DNA of 64,000 bases from Sorex araneus (Eukaryota; Chordata; Mammalia; Eulipotyphla; Soricidae): the NCBI RefSeq assembly GCF_027595985.1, contig NC_073305.1:177081089-177145088 (forward strand), written 5' to 3'. Of this stretch, positions 32,118-43,545 are shown piece by piece. Each line of letters starts with the position of its first letter. Within the stretch, counting starts at the first letter, position 1. The position numbers and the translations under genes are program-made. The notes under the pieces are model-generated. The model had not been told where the DNA came from, searched no databases, and was given only the letters and a program-made list of their open reading frames with translations.

Positions 32118-32250
32118 CCATCTGGTCACATAGTCATATGCTCAGTATTTACTCCTGGCTCTGTGCTCAGGGATCAGTCCTGGTGGGACCAGATGTGGTG
32201 TTAGGGTCGGTAAAATGCAAGGCAAGTGCCTTAACCATTGGCCCATCAGC
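32118..32250 (-). mobile_element. SOR SINE, diverged
   Basis: The motifs ctcctggctctgtgctcagg, gatgtggtgttagggtcggt and gcaaggcaagtgccttaacc mark an old minus-strand copy. Confidence 0.7.
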
Positions 32251-32666
32251 AAATATTCTCTATCTTACTTTCCTGTTTCTCTAGAGCTTTCCTAACTCCG
32301 GAATATTTGGTGGTTAGATGAGATCAGTTATATTCCAACAATCTCCGGGGAACACCTGTTCTAAGCTTCTTTTATATGTCCTGAGTACGCATCGTTCATC
32401 AATAATTAATTATTTGTTTGAATGAGTGACAAAAAAATCCATCATCAGAAAACCTAAAAAAGTCAAGGATGTTGACTGTAGAATAAAATTAGTTGCTGGT
32501 GTTTCTTTACTGAGTCATGGCTAGGGCAGAAAACAGGTCTATGGCTTTGTGATAATAATCCACATCAAATGCCTGTATTATTTCTACTTAAAAATAGAAT
32601 TGCTAGAGAAAAAATCCCATGTTTCATTGCCTTATTGGCTCCAAACAGAAAATGAAAGGTCATAGC
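32251..32666. other. Unassigned intron DNA
   Basis: Nothing recognised. It is AT-rich with no coding signature. Confidence 0.4.
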
Positions 32667-32680
32667 AGCAGCCAAGTTTT

Positions 32681-32849
32681 TTTTGTTGTTGTTGTTTGCT
32701 TTTGGGCCATATCCAGTGGTGCTTAGGGCTTACTCCTGGCTCTGTGATCAGAAATCACTCCTGGGGGGCTCTGGAGACAAGATGGGATGCCGGGGATTGA
32801 ACCAGGGTCAGCTGCATGCAAGTCAAGAGCCCTGCCAACTGTCATAACA
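32681..32849 (-). mobile_element. SOR SINE, short form, diverged
   Basis: The T-rich left side has grown (GTT)n. A probable TSD is agcagccaagtttt (about 32667) against aggagccaagtttt (about 32850). Confidence 0.82.
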
Positions 32850-33373
32850 GGAGCCAAGTTTTAAACTTGAGTTCCCCTACACATGTTCTCCCTGCAGTTC
32901 CCCTCTTCGACATGAGTCAGTTCCCAGCCACTGGTCCCACAGAACATGCCTGCCCAGTGCCCCCCGGGGGAGCCTTCTCTCTCCCTTCCTAGGTGAAGGG
33001 CAGAGTGGAGCCCAGCTGTGTTATTTTACATGCCCTGTGTGCTTCATTGTGTGGTTTACTCTGTGCCTCCCGCTCCTACCGTTCCTACTTGTTGTCTTTG
33101 CAGATCTTTACGTACTGTCTTTTCTGCACACCTACCTGTCTTTCCACTTCCCTTCAGCTGTTCTCAAAGCTTCCTTCAACCCCCTCCCCCGCCCCGCCCC
33201 TCTCCCTGTGTGTTCTCTTCCCTTCCTTGGTTGCCCTCTATTCTGGCTGCATCGCCTGCCTCCCCCTTCCTACTGGTTCTTGTACCTTAACTTACACAGA
33301 ACACAGGTGAGGTTGATCTCTATGAGCATCAACTCTGGCCATGAAAAGTGCTTCCCTTGGTGAATCCTTTATC

Positions 33374-33378
<5 letters not shown>

Positions 33379-33413
<35 letters not shown>

Positions 33414-33416
33414 ACT
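33379..33416. repeat. (CA)n microsatellite
   Basis: About 18 CA units with one interruption. Confidence 0.95.
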
Positions 33417-33425
33417 CTGTCAAGG

Positions 33426-33485
33426 ACCTTCTTGAGTCTTAGACTAGTGGGTTGGACCTTCTTGAGTCTTAGACTAGTGGGTTGG
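33426..33485. repeat. 30-bp tandem duplication
   Basis: Two identical adjacent copies of a 30-base unit (starting accttcttgagtcttagac) lie at 33426-33455 and 33456-33485. Confidence 0.97.
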
Positions 33486-34489
33486 TTTGGGTCTTCATTT
33501 TCCTGGCCTTCCTGTGAGTTTAGGTACTTGTCACCATCTCCCCTTGATGCCCCTGTCCTATGGCTTGTGAGTGGCCCTCTCTCCTGGTCCACATCCTGTT
33601 CTCCGGCCACTGGTGGGGACTCCTTTCTGGACGTTCTGTCTCGCCCACCTCTTCGTGCTGACCTGCACATCTGTCTGAGCTGCTGTTTTCTGCTCCTTCT
33701 CGCTTTTCTCTCTGTCACAGGATAATTCCCGTGGATTCAGCTGCTGTCCGTATGCCGACAGCTCTTACAGCTGTATTTCTAGCTCAGATCTGTTTTCTGG
33801 GTGTCAAACATATTTCATATTTAGGGTTTTGAAATGGACAGCCCCACTTAGATGCCCCCCATGGGAAGCTGCGGGTCTGAAAATGAATTTTCTCTCTTCC
33901 CCATCTCTCTGTTTCTCTACTTCCTCGATGCCCTGTCGATGGGTGGACATCCACCCACCTGCCTGTGGGTGGACGTCCCAGGTGTCCTGGCCGAAGATCA
34001 CACTGGAGTCCTCCTCTCTTGCCTCTCCCTGGCCTGTCACACCCAACAGCCCGGCGTCTTGTTGCTGCTTGCTCCTCTGAGCTCTGGAATCTGATTCTTT
34101 GATTTCTCACCGCCTCTGCTTTCGCCCTGCACCTGGGCGCACACCCATTCACTTTCAACTGTGGGACGGAGCAGATGCTTATATTTCTCTCCTTGACAAA
34201 TAACACCTTGCTATTGGTGTTCCTCCCAGCCCCAGCCGCCTGGATAAGACCCTCAGTGGAGGGTCGCGATCTCTGCACGATGCAGTGGTCGGGGCAAGGT
34301 GGGGTGTTGCTTTCATTTCTGTATTCCTAGGAGAAATGCGCTAAGCTGGGCTATCACTGGTCCTTGCCCGAGGTTCCATAGTCATGCTACTACCATTGCT
34401 TCCAGGGGGCGACGTGTGTCTGTAGCTCTTCCTGCATCCCTGTCGTCCGTGAGCCCTTGACTCCGTGCCAGGGTTCACCCTGACGGCTA

Positions 34490-35110
34490 AGTCAAAACTG
34501 AGGGGCCGGGGAGTTTGAGCAACAAGCCCACCCTGACTCTGTTAGTGACCGAACCAGGGTGGGCTGCTGGCCCTCTCCTGGCCTGGCCTCCTCCCCCGAG
34601 CCTCTGTGCGACCCGGCCCTGCCACTCTCGAATCCAGAGCGGCTCTCCTGGTCCTGCTGCCTGAGGCTAGAGCAGGGGTACGGGGGTACTGAGCCACACT
34701 CGGCCTCCCCTGCCCACCCCGCTAGCCTCACCCTCGCCCACAACCCATGCGTTTTGTTTCCTCAGCTCCTCATACAGGCGCCACTTCTCACTTGCTTCGC
34801 CTTCTGCCAGAAACATGTTCCCTTCCTTTTCCACCTCGGCTGTCTCCCTGTCACCTGTTTCTTAGACGGGTTCCAAGGACCAGCCTTAAGACACAGGTCA
34901 TCTCCGGGCATCTGGTGTGCCTTCCAGGAAGCCTCCTTGATTGGTATGTGCCTCCTCCACCAGGCTGGCTGCCAGGCTTTTTGCTGGCCGTGTTCTCACC
35001 TCTTGGTCCATCTTCTGGCATCCTGTGCCGGCCCTTGCTCTGCTACTCCAGGACTCCTGGCCCTTGCGGCCGCCACATCTCTCTCATACCAAGTTCCACT
35101 CACTCTGTGC
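34490..35110. repeat. GC-rich segment containing L2-like sequence
   Basis: Around 34745-34960 the order of gccacttctcacttgcttcg, agacacaggtcatctccggg and ccttccaggaagcctccttg resembles the 3' region of ancient L2. A 212-codon open frame at 34559-35197 runs through this and into a SINE, so I do not consider it a gene. Confidence 0.45.
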
Positions 35111-35114
35111 TCTG

Positions 35115-35300
35115 GGCTGCTGGGGCTAGGGCGATGTGGGCTGGAGGGAGGCTGCTCCAAGGTCTGTGCTCATGCTGTGTGCAAAGCCCCGGGTTGATGC
35201 CTGGCAGCACAGGGCCACCTGAGTAGGCTGATGTGGCCCTCTTGGTCCCTGAGCACCACGGGGGAGGTGCCATCCCCCCGCCCCCCAGCACACCCAGGGT
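35115..35300 (+). mobile_element. SOR SINE, old, upstream copy
   Basis: The head is ggggctagggcgatgtgggc, with cccgggttgatgcctggcag as the B-box region. The copy is followed directly by a second old SINE. Confidence 0.55.
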
Positions 35301-35304
35301 CGAA

Positions 35305-35452
35305 GAGAGAGTTACAGGGGTTAAGTTTCTTGCCTTGCACACAGCCAACCTCAGTGTGAACTCTTGGCAGCACGTGTGGTACCCTGAATATCGCCACGGT
35401 GTCTCCTGGGTCCAGAGCCAGGAGTGAGCCGGAGCACAGCTGGGTGTGCTTG
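35305..35452 (+). mobile_element. SOR SINE, old, downstream copy
   Basis: The motifs gccttgcacacagccaacc, tgtgaactcttggcagcacg and gagccaggagtgagccggag mark a diverged plus-strand copy. Confidence 0.6.
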
Positions 35453-35454
35453 GA

Positions 35455-36195
35455 CATCCCTCCACGAATTAGACACAGGGATAAAAAGACTCAGAACAAA
35501 ATTGCCTTCAAGGGCAGTTGGTAGCAGATTGCAGGGGATGCATTGGGGGTGGGGAGGGGTAAATAGGTCCCAAATTAACTGTATTCACGGAATTTGGCTC
35601 TATCCACGTCCCCACCCTGCTCTTTCTTTGCCCCCTCATCTTGTTGCTTGTTCACAGCGATGAAGGATATGCCTCTGTCATCCTTGGAACCTGTGGACAC
35701 AAAGGACGTTGTTGCCAAATAAGGCACAGGGGCATGGGACCCGAGAGCCTTCAAAGAAGGAATCATGGTTCTTGTTGTTCTGCTCCGCAATTTTCACTTT
35801 TCAGTCTGTCTGAGAATACGGGTTTATTTGCAGTGATTGTTCATTTCCTTGGGAGTGGGGACGCGGTGCGGGGAAGTGGTAAGTTTCTCATCAGCTGATA
35901 AAATTCCGAGCGACAGGCTCACACAAGCCTTGGTGCAACACGCCATGGGAGCCTGGATTCTTGCCTCTGCTTCAAGTCCTGGCCAATAAGCCCCCAGCAG
36001 GTTTTTCTTAGTCAGCACTGGCATTTTGGAAATCTGTTCCACTGTGTGAAAACTGAGGGAAGGAAGAGACCAGAGTGTGGATTTGTCTCTAAGCCTCACT
36101 TTATGGTTGAGGAAAATGATCAAAGGGAGGCTTTTCTCTTTTTGAAAGAATTCTGTGGGCCAACCCTGGAATAACTGTCAGAGCAGAAAATAGTC
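35455..36195. other. Unassigned intron DNA
   Basis: No repeat or gene is recognised. Confidence 0.45.
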
Positions 36196-36203
36196 ATCTT
36201 TTC

Positions 36204-36532
36204 TCCCTCCCTCTCTCCTTTCCTCCCTCCCTTTGTCCCTCCCTCCTTCCTTCTTCCTTCCTTCCTTCCTTCCTTCCTTCCTTCCTTCCTTCCTTCCTTC
36301 CTTCCTTCCTTCCTTCCTTCCTTCCTTCCTTCCTCCCTCCCTCCCTCCCTCCCTTCCTTTCTTCCTTCCTTCCTCCCTCTTTCCCTCCCTCTCTCCTTCC
36401 TTCCTCCTTCCTTCTTCCTTCCTTCCTTCCTTCCTTCCTTCCTTCCTTCCTTCCTTCCTTCCTTCCTTCCTTCCTTCCTTCCTTCCTTCCTTCCTTCTTT
36501 CCTCTTTTTCCCTCCCTCCCTTCCTTTCTTCA
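36204..36532. repeat. (TTCC)n polypyrimidine microsatellite
   Basis: About 330 bases of TTCC units with CCCT and CTTT interruptions. The strand bias is complete (pyrimidine on +). Long frames here are repeat artefacts (poly Lys/Glu/Gly/Arg on the minus strand). Confidence 0.96.
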
Positions 36533-36639
36533 ACAGATATTTTCATGGATGAAGAGGAATAATAAAACTTCATCCTTTCAAGAGAGAAAGTGGAGAAATA
36601 AGGAAACTCCATTAGACAACCCCGAGGTGTTTGTGTGCT

Positions 36640-36775
36640 TGGCAATCCTTTGAGCATGGAGATGGCCTCCCATGCAGCATTTTCCCCTTTGCAGTGCTAG
36701 GGATGGATCCCAAGTCAGCACACACCCAGGATAAGGGCCCCACCGCTGAACCACACCCCAGCCCCTCTTTTGCAG
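36640..36775 (-). mobile_element. SINE-like fragment
   Basis: The sequence gcagtgctagggatggatcc and caccgctgaaccacacccca has the layout of a tRNA-derived SINE on the minus strand, but it differs from the SOR consensus. It may be an older, separate family. Confidence 0.4.
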
Positions 36776-36861
36776 TCTTGACAGTGTAGTAACACATTTA
36801 TATAGTGGTTGTGTACTCTTTTCTCAAAGTCTGTTTTCAGGAAAGGGCCAGATGAATTTCT

Positions 36862-37299
36862 CTTTTTGTTTTAATATTTTTATTAGTCAGTCACCGTGGG
36901 GCTCAGTTACAGAGTTATACTTTCGTGCTTGCGTTCCAGTCACACAATGATCAAGTACTCATCCCTCCACCAGTGCCCATTCACCACCACCACTGATCTC
37001 AGTATCACTCTTCCCTCTTTCCCTGCTTGCCTCATACCTCACCCCCACCCTGTGGCAGGGCATTCCCTTTCATTCTCTCTCCTTTTGGGTGTTGTGGTTT
37101 GCAATAGAAGTATTGAGTGGCCACTGTGCATTGTGTTCAGTCTATACTCTACTTTCGGCCCTCATCTCCCATCCCGAGTGGGTTCTCCACGCATCCTTTA
37201 CTCGGTGTTCCCTTCTCTATCTGAGCTACCTTTTCCCCCAGCATGTGAGGCCAGCTTCCAAGCCATGGAGCAAACCTCCTGGTACGTATCTCTACTATT
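36862..37299 (-). mobile_element. 5'-truncated L1, 3' UTR
   Basis: The TSD cagatgaatttct lies at 36849-36861 and 37300-37312 without mismatch. The minus-strand 3' UTR is similar to 11272-11700 but more diverged. Confidence 0.93.
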
Positions 37300-37489
37300 C
37301 AGATGAATTTCTTGACGTAATGTCAATGGCCAAAAACAATTTCACTCTCTTTCCTTTATAAAAACATAAAGGTCCAATTTACAAAAGGGAATCTTTCAGC
37401 AGCTGAAATTTAGGAATTAATAAGCCAGGGCGAAGTGTATTGTCTGTGGGCTCGGGGACCTTGTTGGCAGACATGAAGTCAAAACCTGG

Positions 37490-37620
37490 ACTGTTTTCAT
37501 TGTTGTGGGAAGGGCGCTGGCCTTCGAGACTGTTCCAGCTTCTTACCAGCTGGGTGACCTTAGCAATCTGTCATGATTGATCTTTGTCTTCAGAACTGCT
37601 TCCTCCACTGAGAAAAGCAA
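37490..37620 (+). repeat. MIR fragment
   Basis: Partial: ccttcgagactgttccagct and accagctgggtgaccttagc. Confidence 0.55.
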
Positions 37621-37682
37621 GGGCCATCTAGAACCTTTAAGCGTTCCACCTTTAAACATTTTTTTTTCTTATTTTTATATAT

Positions 37683-38000
37683 TTTAGTTTTGGGGCCACA
37701 CCTGGCTGTGTTCAGGGGACCATATGTGGTGCCAGGGATCCAGCCCAGGTTATTTTATTTTATTTTTGTTTTTTGGGGGGTCACAACTGGCAATGATCAG
37801 GGGTTACTCCTGGGCTCTGCACTCAGGAACTACCCCTGATGGGGTTCAGGGAACCATATCAGATGCCCGGGATTGAGTCTGGTTCAGCCACATACCAGGC
37901 AAATGCCCTTTCCACTGGACTGTCGCTCCGGCCCCAGATCCAGCTCAGGTTATCCGCACAAGGCAAATGTCTACCTGCTGTGCCAGTTCATCAGTCCCAT
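37683..38000 (-). mobile_element. Old SOR SINE split by a second SINE
   Basis: Left part 37683-37751 and right part 37936-38000 belong together. The sequence gatccagcccaggtta (about 37738) recurs as gatccagctcaggtta (about 37937) and is the TSD of the inner SINE. Confidence 0.75.
37755..37935 (-). mobile_element. SOR SINE nested in an older SINE
   Basis: This is a minus-strand short-form copy from the T/G-rich left side to gtcgctccggcccc. It is itself moderately diverged. Confidence 0.85.
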
Positions 38001-38004
38001 GCAC

Positions 38005-38870
38005 TACCTTTCAGATGGCATCTAGAATGAAGCCAGTGGGATTTTGGAGAAAGTGAGATTTTTTAGAGGAAGACCCGGAAGAAGAAACAGAAGTATCTTG
38101 AGGCAAGAGTTAGACTTGCTAACAAAGGATCATCTGTTTTCCTAGCCCATTTTCTGGAGCAGAAGTGCGAGTGTAATGCACCCTTTCTTACAGGATCCAT
38201 CTGCTGTGGTGGAAAGACTCAGGCTGAGAATCCTTGCTGGAATTTTCTTACCTTCAGCCCCAACACTTCCTCCCTACCATGGACTTCCAAGTTGCATTGG
38301 AAATTGGACAGTACAGATATTCATAGCTTCTTTGTCTGCATTTTTGCTTTTCCCATTTAATTGGCTTAACCTTTAAGAAAAACGCATTTGACTTACAAAT
38401 TTTTTGACATGTAATTTACAATATTGGCCGGGGGTTGAAGGGGGGGTGCTTTCCTGTTTTGATTATTTGTCCTTTATCTTGGCAGCACATAATGAACTAA
38501 TTGTGGTATTTATTTTAATTTGAGGATGGTTTGTGTTGAGGTGTCAAAGGAGCCTCTGAGAGGGCAAAATCATAGATGCGAAGGAACTTTTCTCAAAAGG
38601 TGACAGATGAGCCCGAATAAGAGATTGGCTACATCTGTACTAAAGAAATTTATATTCATGGGAGAATTTATTCCTGAAATGATGGCTTAGAGTTAGTTTT
38701 AGAACTAACATTTCAAAACAGGAAAAAGAAATTAAAAATTTTCACAGACTGTTCTGATAGGAACTGAAAAGCACCACTTATGACAGTTGTTGATTTTGTT
38801 TGATGATCGCATCATCAGCCTCATGCAGTTCACACTGGAGTTCTGTGACATCACTAGTTTATCCCATTTT
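38005..38870. other. Unassigned intron DNA
   Basis: No repeat or gene is recognised. Confidence 0.45.
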
Positions 38871-38875
38871 GGTTT

Positions 38876-39034
38876 TGTGTTGGGGCCACACCCAACAGTG
38901 GTCAGGGCTGACTTGTTCTGTGCTCAGGGATCATTCCTGGCAGGCTTGGGGGACCATAAATGGTGTTGGGGATTGAATCCTGGTCGGCCGCATGCAAGGC
39001 AGGTGCCCTATCTGCTGTACAATCACCCTGACCC
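38876..39034 (-). mobile_element. SOR SINE, short form, diverged
   Basis: The sequence ggggccacacccaacagtgg leads into the body, and it ends tacaatcaccctgacccc. Confidence 0.85.
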
Positions 39035-39171
39035 CAGTTATTTCATTTTTTAAACAAGAAAATGAAAGGTCAGAGGGACTTAGTAAGACACACAGGCTTA
39101 AACTGTCACTTGAGAAAAGGGAAACACTCAGACTTAGAAGCTGTGTACCTGATTTCCCCCCATCCCAGGTT

Positions 39172-39372
39172 ATAAACATTTTGTCCGCATGGCAGAGCCT
39201 GGCAAGATCCTGTGGCAAATTTGATATGCCAGAAACAGTAACAATGATGGTTCCCATGACCCTGAAAGAGCCTCCAATGCAGCACCTTTGGGAAGGACGA
39301 GTAAAGAGAGGCTGCTAAAATCTCAGGGCTAGGATGAGCAAATTGATGAACAATGGGATGACAGTGATACAA
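39172..39372 (+). mobile_element. SOR-like long SINE, inserted-segment subtype
   Basis: The copy runs from tttgtccgcatggcagagcc through the ggacgagtaaagagaggctg block to gatgacagtgatacaatg. It is 5'-truncated, missing the tRNA head. Confidence 0.85.
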
Positions 39373-39455
39373 TGATTGAATCGTAGTGAGATACACAGTT
39401 ACAAAGTTGTTAATGATTGAGTTCCAGCCATATAATGTTCCAACATCCATCTGTA
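39373..39455 (-). mobile_element. L1 3'-end fragment
   Basis: The sequence gattgaatcgtagtgagata and then ttccaacatccatctg are the reverse of the L1 3' end. It abuts the SINE tail directly. Confidence 0.75.
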
Positions 39456-39459
39456 CTTA

Positions 39460-41395
39460 ATTTTTATCTCCACCAGAGTGATATTCACTAGAATTACATT
39501 CCTGGGCATTCTAGCCTATTTGATACGTTTGCAAGCCATTGGTACCTAATTTACTACATTTTCCAACACGCTTCGTCTTATTATACATTATTTGTTAGGT
39601 AAACCATATGCAGGAGGCAGCTATTTCTTTAGAAAAATATGAATCCCACTATCTCTCAAGGACTTATCATGGTGAGAATGAAATCTTTGACTCAGATTTG
39701 CAGGAACAGGAAGCGTGGGATGCTTTGACTCCATAGTGTTAGATGGAATCTTGAGTTTGGAAGTTAGAAACTCACTTAGGTAAGTCTTAAGGATAACAGG
39801 GTAGCTATATTTTCCTGTATTTGAAATGATGACAAAAATAAAGAAAAATAATGCTTCTAAATACAATAAAAATAATGCTTCTTCTGAATACTCATGGTTA
39901 TTATTATTATTATTTTTCTTTTTTTATTTTATTCTTTTATTGAATCACCATGTGGAAAGTTACAAAGCCATTATTATTATTATTATTATTTTTGCTAAAG
40001 GGTGTTTTTATTTTATCTTGAGCAGCTGTGATCAGTCATCTGCTGGGATATTTTATAATTTTGAAGGCACTAGTACAACTTACATGGCTGCTTCATTCAC
40101 TTCTGTGATATTAATGGAATCAAATCTAATTCAAGACAAGTAGGTCAGGGGTTTGGTTTTCATATTGGCCAGGATGACTCTTCTGCTTACTTTTCGTGGG
40201 CTGATACTCTGTATCACAATTCTCGTTAGCCAACTGTTTTTTTTCCTCCTGTCTGTCATGGGGTGTGGCAGACAAGTCAAAAGAAAAATGAATCATTGAT
40301 TTGGTGCTAAGACATGATTATGCTTGCTGAAATGAAAACACCCTACACATAGTACAACTGAAAAAAAAAGTATTATCTTTGGTAGACAAGTGACTTCAGT
40401 GAAGCTAAAATACTCCCTTTCTTCACCGAATTGCAGATAGTTCAGCACCTGTATACTTCAGCCAGAAGCAGTTTATATGGATGGATGTTGAGGGACGGAG
40501 AACATGTGTGTATCCAGATTAATGGCAGACCATCATCTACACCTCCCTTAGATTTTGAAAGCATTTAGCTGCTAATCACGCTTCAAGCCTCTGGAATATT
40601 CCCCCGTTCGATTTCAGACGGGCATAGAGGTCTGCATTTAATAAGTGAGAGATCCTATGGTTGAGTTAATTCATTACTCTAAGGAAGAAGAAAATGAGGA
40701 ACTTGTTTACTTATTATTGAAGACTTACTAGAATAAAGCAATTTAAATTGCTTACTTGCATAAAGCAATTTAAACTGTGAAAGAGGGCAAAGAATGAGAT
40801 ACGAATAACTATAAAGCCTATTAAGTGAAATTCAAATGTGAGGTCAGCCATTGCTACGATGTTGAAACGCACCCGTGCCCCATTCACTTCTGTGGCCCAG
40901 GGCCGTGTCCTCTGGGTAGGGTGTCTTTCTCTAAGAAATTCAGGATCCTGATCCCTTCCCTTCTCTTGACCCCACTTCAGGAAATGAAAACAAGCTTTTC
41001 ATAAAGCTCCTCAATAGCCCACTTTAGGAGGTAAAAACAAACTGTAAAGTTCCTCTTATTGTAGGTCGGAAAGAGTAGATTTCGCTTATGAGATCTCTGC
41101 TCTTTGCTATCACAAATTCTTTTTGCAACCCTTAAGCTGGGTTTGGGCATTATAAAGGAACTGTCAGCGAGAGACCCACCCATCTCCTTGGCTTAGGAGT
41201 CGCTTGGTCTGGCAGAATGAAGACTTAGGTGTCCCCGCCACCTTTGTTCACTAGTCATTATGCTGGGCTTTCTTTCCCTTCCCTATTTAAAGGAAACAGT
41301 CCACTTCAGGGGTATTTAGAGGATGAATGAATCTGGAGATCATTCACAGAAAAGCTCGAGATATTTATGAAAGCATCATTAGCCACATCCGTGTA
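39460..41395. other. Unassigned intron DNA
   Basis: It is mostly unrecognised. At 39897-39990 a 45-base L1 3'-end fragment (attgaatcaccatgtggaaa) lies between two (ATT)n runs that probably began as its TSD and A-tail. Otherwise nothing is recognised. Confidence 0.5.
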
Positions 41396-41399
41396 TCAC

Positions 41400-41643
41400 T
41401 GTATCACTGTCATCCCGTTGCTCATCGATTTGCTCGAGTGGGCACCAGTAACATCTCCATTGTGAGACTTGTTGTTACTGTTTTTGGCATACTAAGTACG
41501 CCTCGGGTAGCTTGCCAGGCTCTGCTGTGCGGGCGAGATACTCTTGGTAGCTTGCAGGGCGCTCCGAGATGGGTGGAGGAATCGAACCTGGGTCAGTTGC
41601 GTGCAAGGCAAATGTCCTACCCGCTGTGCTATCACTCCAGCCC
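41400..41643 (-). mobile_element. SOR-like SINE, long form, complete
   Basis: The minus-strand copy runs from the (ATCACTGT)n tail through catcgatttgctcgagtggg to the tRNA head gctatcactccagccc. It is one of the best preserved long-form copies. Confidence 0.93.
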
Positions 41644-41783
41644 ACTGTAGTGTCTTAACTTCATAAAATAGAAATTAGGGGAAGATATTATTTCCTGTGT
41701 ATAGGCAAATTGGGTGATGTAAGCCACAGTTATCCACAGGTTTATGGTGAAGGTCAAAATGAGGTAACAACATCTGTGATCTT

Positions 41784-41965
41784 TTTTTTGTTTGTTTGTT
41801 TTGTTTTTTGTGTCACACCTGGTTGTGCTCAGGGGTCACTCCTGGCTCTGCACTCAGGAATTACTCCTGGCAGTGCTTGGGGGACCATATGGGATGCCGG
41901 GGATTGAACTTGGGTTGACTGAGTGCAAGGCAAATGACCTACCTGCTATACTATTGCTCTGGTTC
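41784..41965 (-). mobile_element. SOR SINE, short form
   Basis: The minus-strand copy has a T/G-rich left side. A probable TSD is catctgtgatctttttt (41771) against catctgtactcttttt (about 41967). Confidence 0.88.
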
Positions 41966-41989
41966 CATCTGTACTCTTTTTGACATAAC

Positions 41990-42727
41990 TAATTCAGCCT
42001 GTGGAATACCTATATTCAAATCAAAGTTATGTTCTTTAACCAAAAAGCAGAGACGTTTCATCATTAAAAATATACTTTATTTTGTGGAATTTATACCTTG
42101 ATTGAAAATGTTGGTCACACACCAAGTTCTGTGAATATGTATCTCTTAAGTACCTCAAAATGAAAAATCATGCTGAGTTTATTCAAGAGCATCACCTCTC
42201 TGCACTGTGAACTATATCACATTTGACTTGGGTGATAATAGATAGTGTGCACTCAGGATAAAAATAATTCTTATAGAGTATCTTTCATATGTCCCTGAAA
42301 AAAGAGACTGAAAATATACATAATAAGCATTAATAACATAATATTAATTATGTACTATACGCATAATTACATGATTACCACATAATTACATAATTAATTA
42401 TGTGTTGATGTGACCATAATTCAGTAGCAGTTTTAAAGTGTTGCTCTGAGTAATTTTGATTTTATCTCTTTTAAACTAGCGAACATGTATTCCTTTCATA
42501 AAAGACTCTGAAGTTGTTTTTCAAAGGCAGTGGGCATGGATGTTTGCTCTTTTTATCATCTCCTGCCAGAAAGGGCTCCTCAGCCCCCTTCTTCATCGTG
42601 TCCAAAACAGCTTTCATGATGCTTTGCCTTCCCTACTTTTTGAAGTAGCCAGGCATTTAAAAGTTTTTTAATTGCCAGTAATTAAGAAAAAAACAAATCA
42701 GGAAGTTTTTTTTCATTTTAGATTCTT
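41990..42727. other. Unassigned AT-rich intron DNA
   Basis: It contains AT-rich palindromic sequence at 42318-42410. No gene or repeat family is recognised. Confidence 0.45.
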
Positions 42728-42738
42728 CACATTTTCAA

Positions 42739-42922
42739 GTCACTGTCATCCTGTTGCTCATCGATTTGTTCGAACGGGCACCAGTAGCGTCTCTCATTGA
42801 GAGACTTATTGTTACTGTTTTTGGCATATCCAATATGCACGGGTAGCTTGCCAGGCTCTGCCGTGCGGACTCCATACTCTTGGTAGCTTGCCGGGCTCTC
42901 CGAGAGGGGTGGAGGAATCGAA
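42739..42922 (-). mobile_element. SOR-like SINE, long form, 5'-truncated
   Basis: The TSD cacattttcaa lies at 42728-42738 and 42923-42933. The copy stops at gaggggtggaggaatcga, before the tRNA head, so truncation occurred during insertion. Confidence 0.93.
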
Positions 42923-42939
42923 CACATTTTCAAAATGAG

Positions 42940-43545
42940 GAGGGGTATAACACTTGAGGAAACCAGATTACCTGTCATTTTGGTGAAAGGTCTGTTTCCA
43001 TTAAAGATGTGTCCCCATTCTTCAGAATTCAAGTTAGGAGGATGGACTGACCTTGATTTTCTCTCAGGAGCTCCCCGGATCTTTCCTGCTCCTCTGGAGG
43101 GGCTTCTTCCCCTTCACCCTCGCCTTGATGCCAGGCATCATAAAGCTCTCTCCTGACACATTGCAAAGTAGATCTTGTTGGAGTACTGGAACCCCCCGCA
43201 CAAAATGCTCCCATTAGCTCTCAGACCACAAGGCGCAGAGAGCTTGTCTGGATTCTGTCCTGTTTTGTCAACCTGTGTCTCCCTCAGCCTTTCCTCCCCA
43301 CCTACAAGACTCCAGCCTCCATATTCTGAGTCCAAATGTTCATCCATGGGCTCTCAGCTTTGTCTTGTGTTTATTGAGCTACCCTATGCATTATCCATCC
43401 ATCAGTCATGCCAACATCTGCCCATCCTTGCATCCATCATTGTGTCTCTGACCTGTACCTCTCTTGCCAAAGCTGTTCACTGGTCCTTCCATTAGCCTTC
43501 TGCCGTGCGCACTTGTTTTATTCAATAAACTAAAATTTTAGATGG
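42940..43545. other. Unassigned intron DNA
   Basis: Nothing recognised. It is C/T-rich in the middle part. Confidence 0.45.

Larger units (their letters stand above)
32870..34480. other. Unassigned intron DNA, pyrimidine-rich
   Basis: No gene is recognised. The section from 33080 to 33700 is C/T-rich and generates long chance frames. It contains the (CA)n and 30-bp duplication listed separately. Confidence 0.45.

Noticed and set aside
34559-35197. A 212-codon plus-strand frame, possible gene
   Set aside because: It runs through L2-like sequence and into an old SINE, is Cys/Leu/Pro-rich without domain motifs, and shows no splice or promoter context.
36120-36657. Lys/Glu/Gly/Arg repeat proteins on the minus strand
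   Set aside because: These are translations of the TTCC microsatellite.
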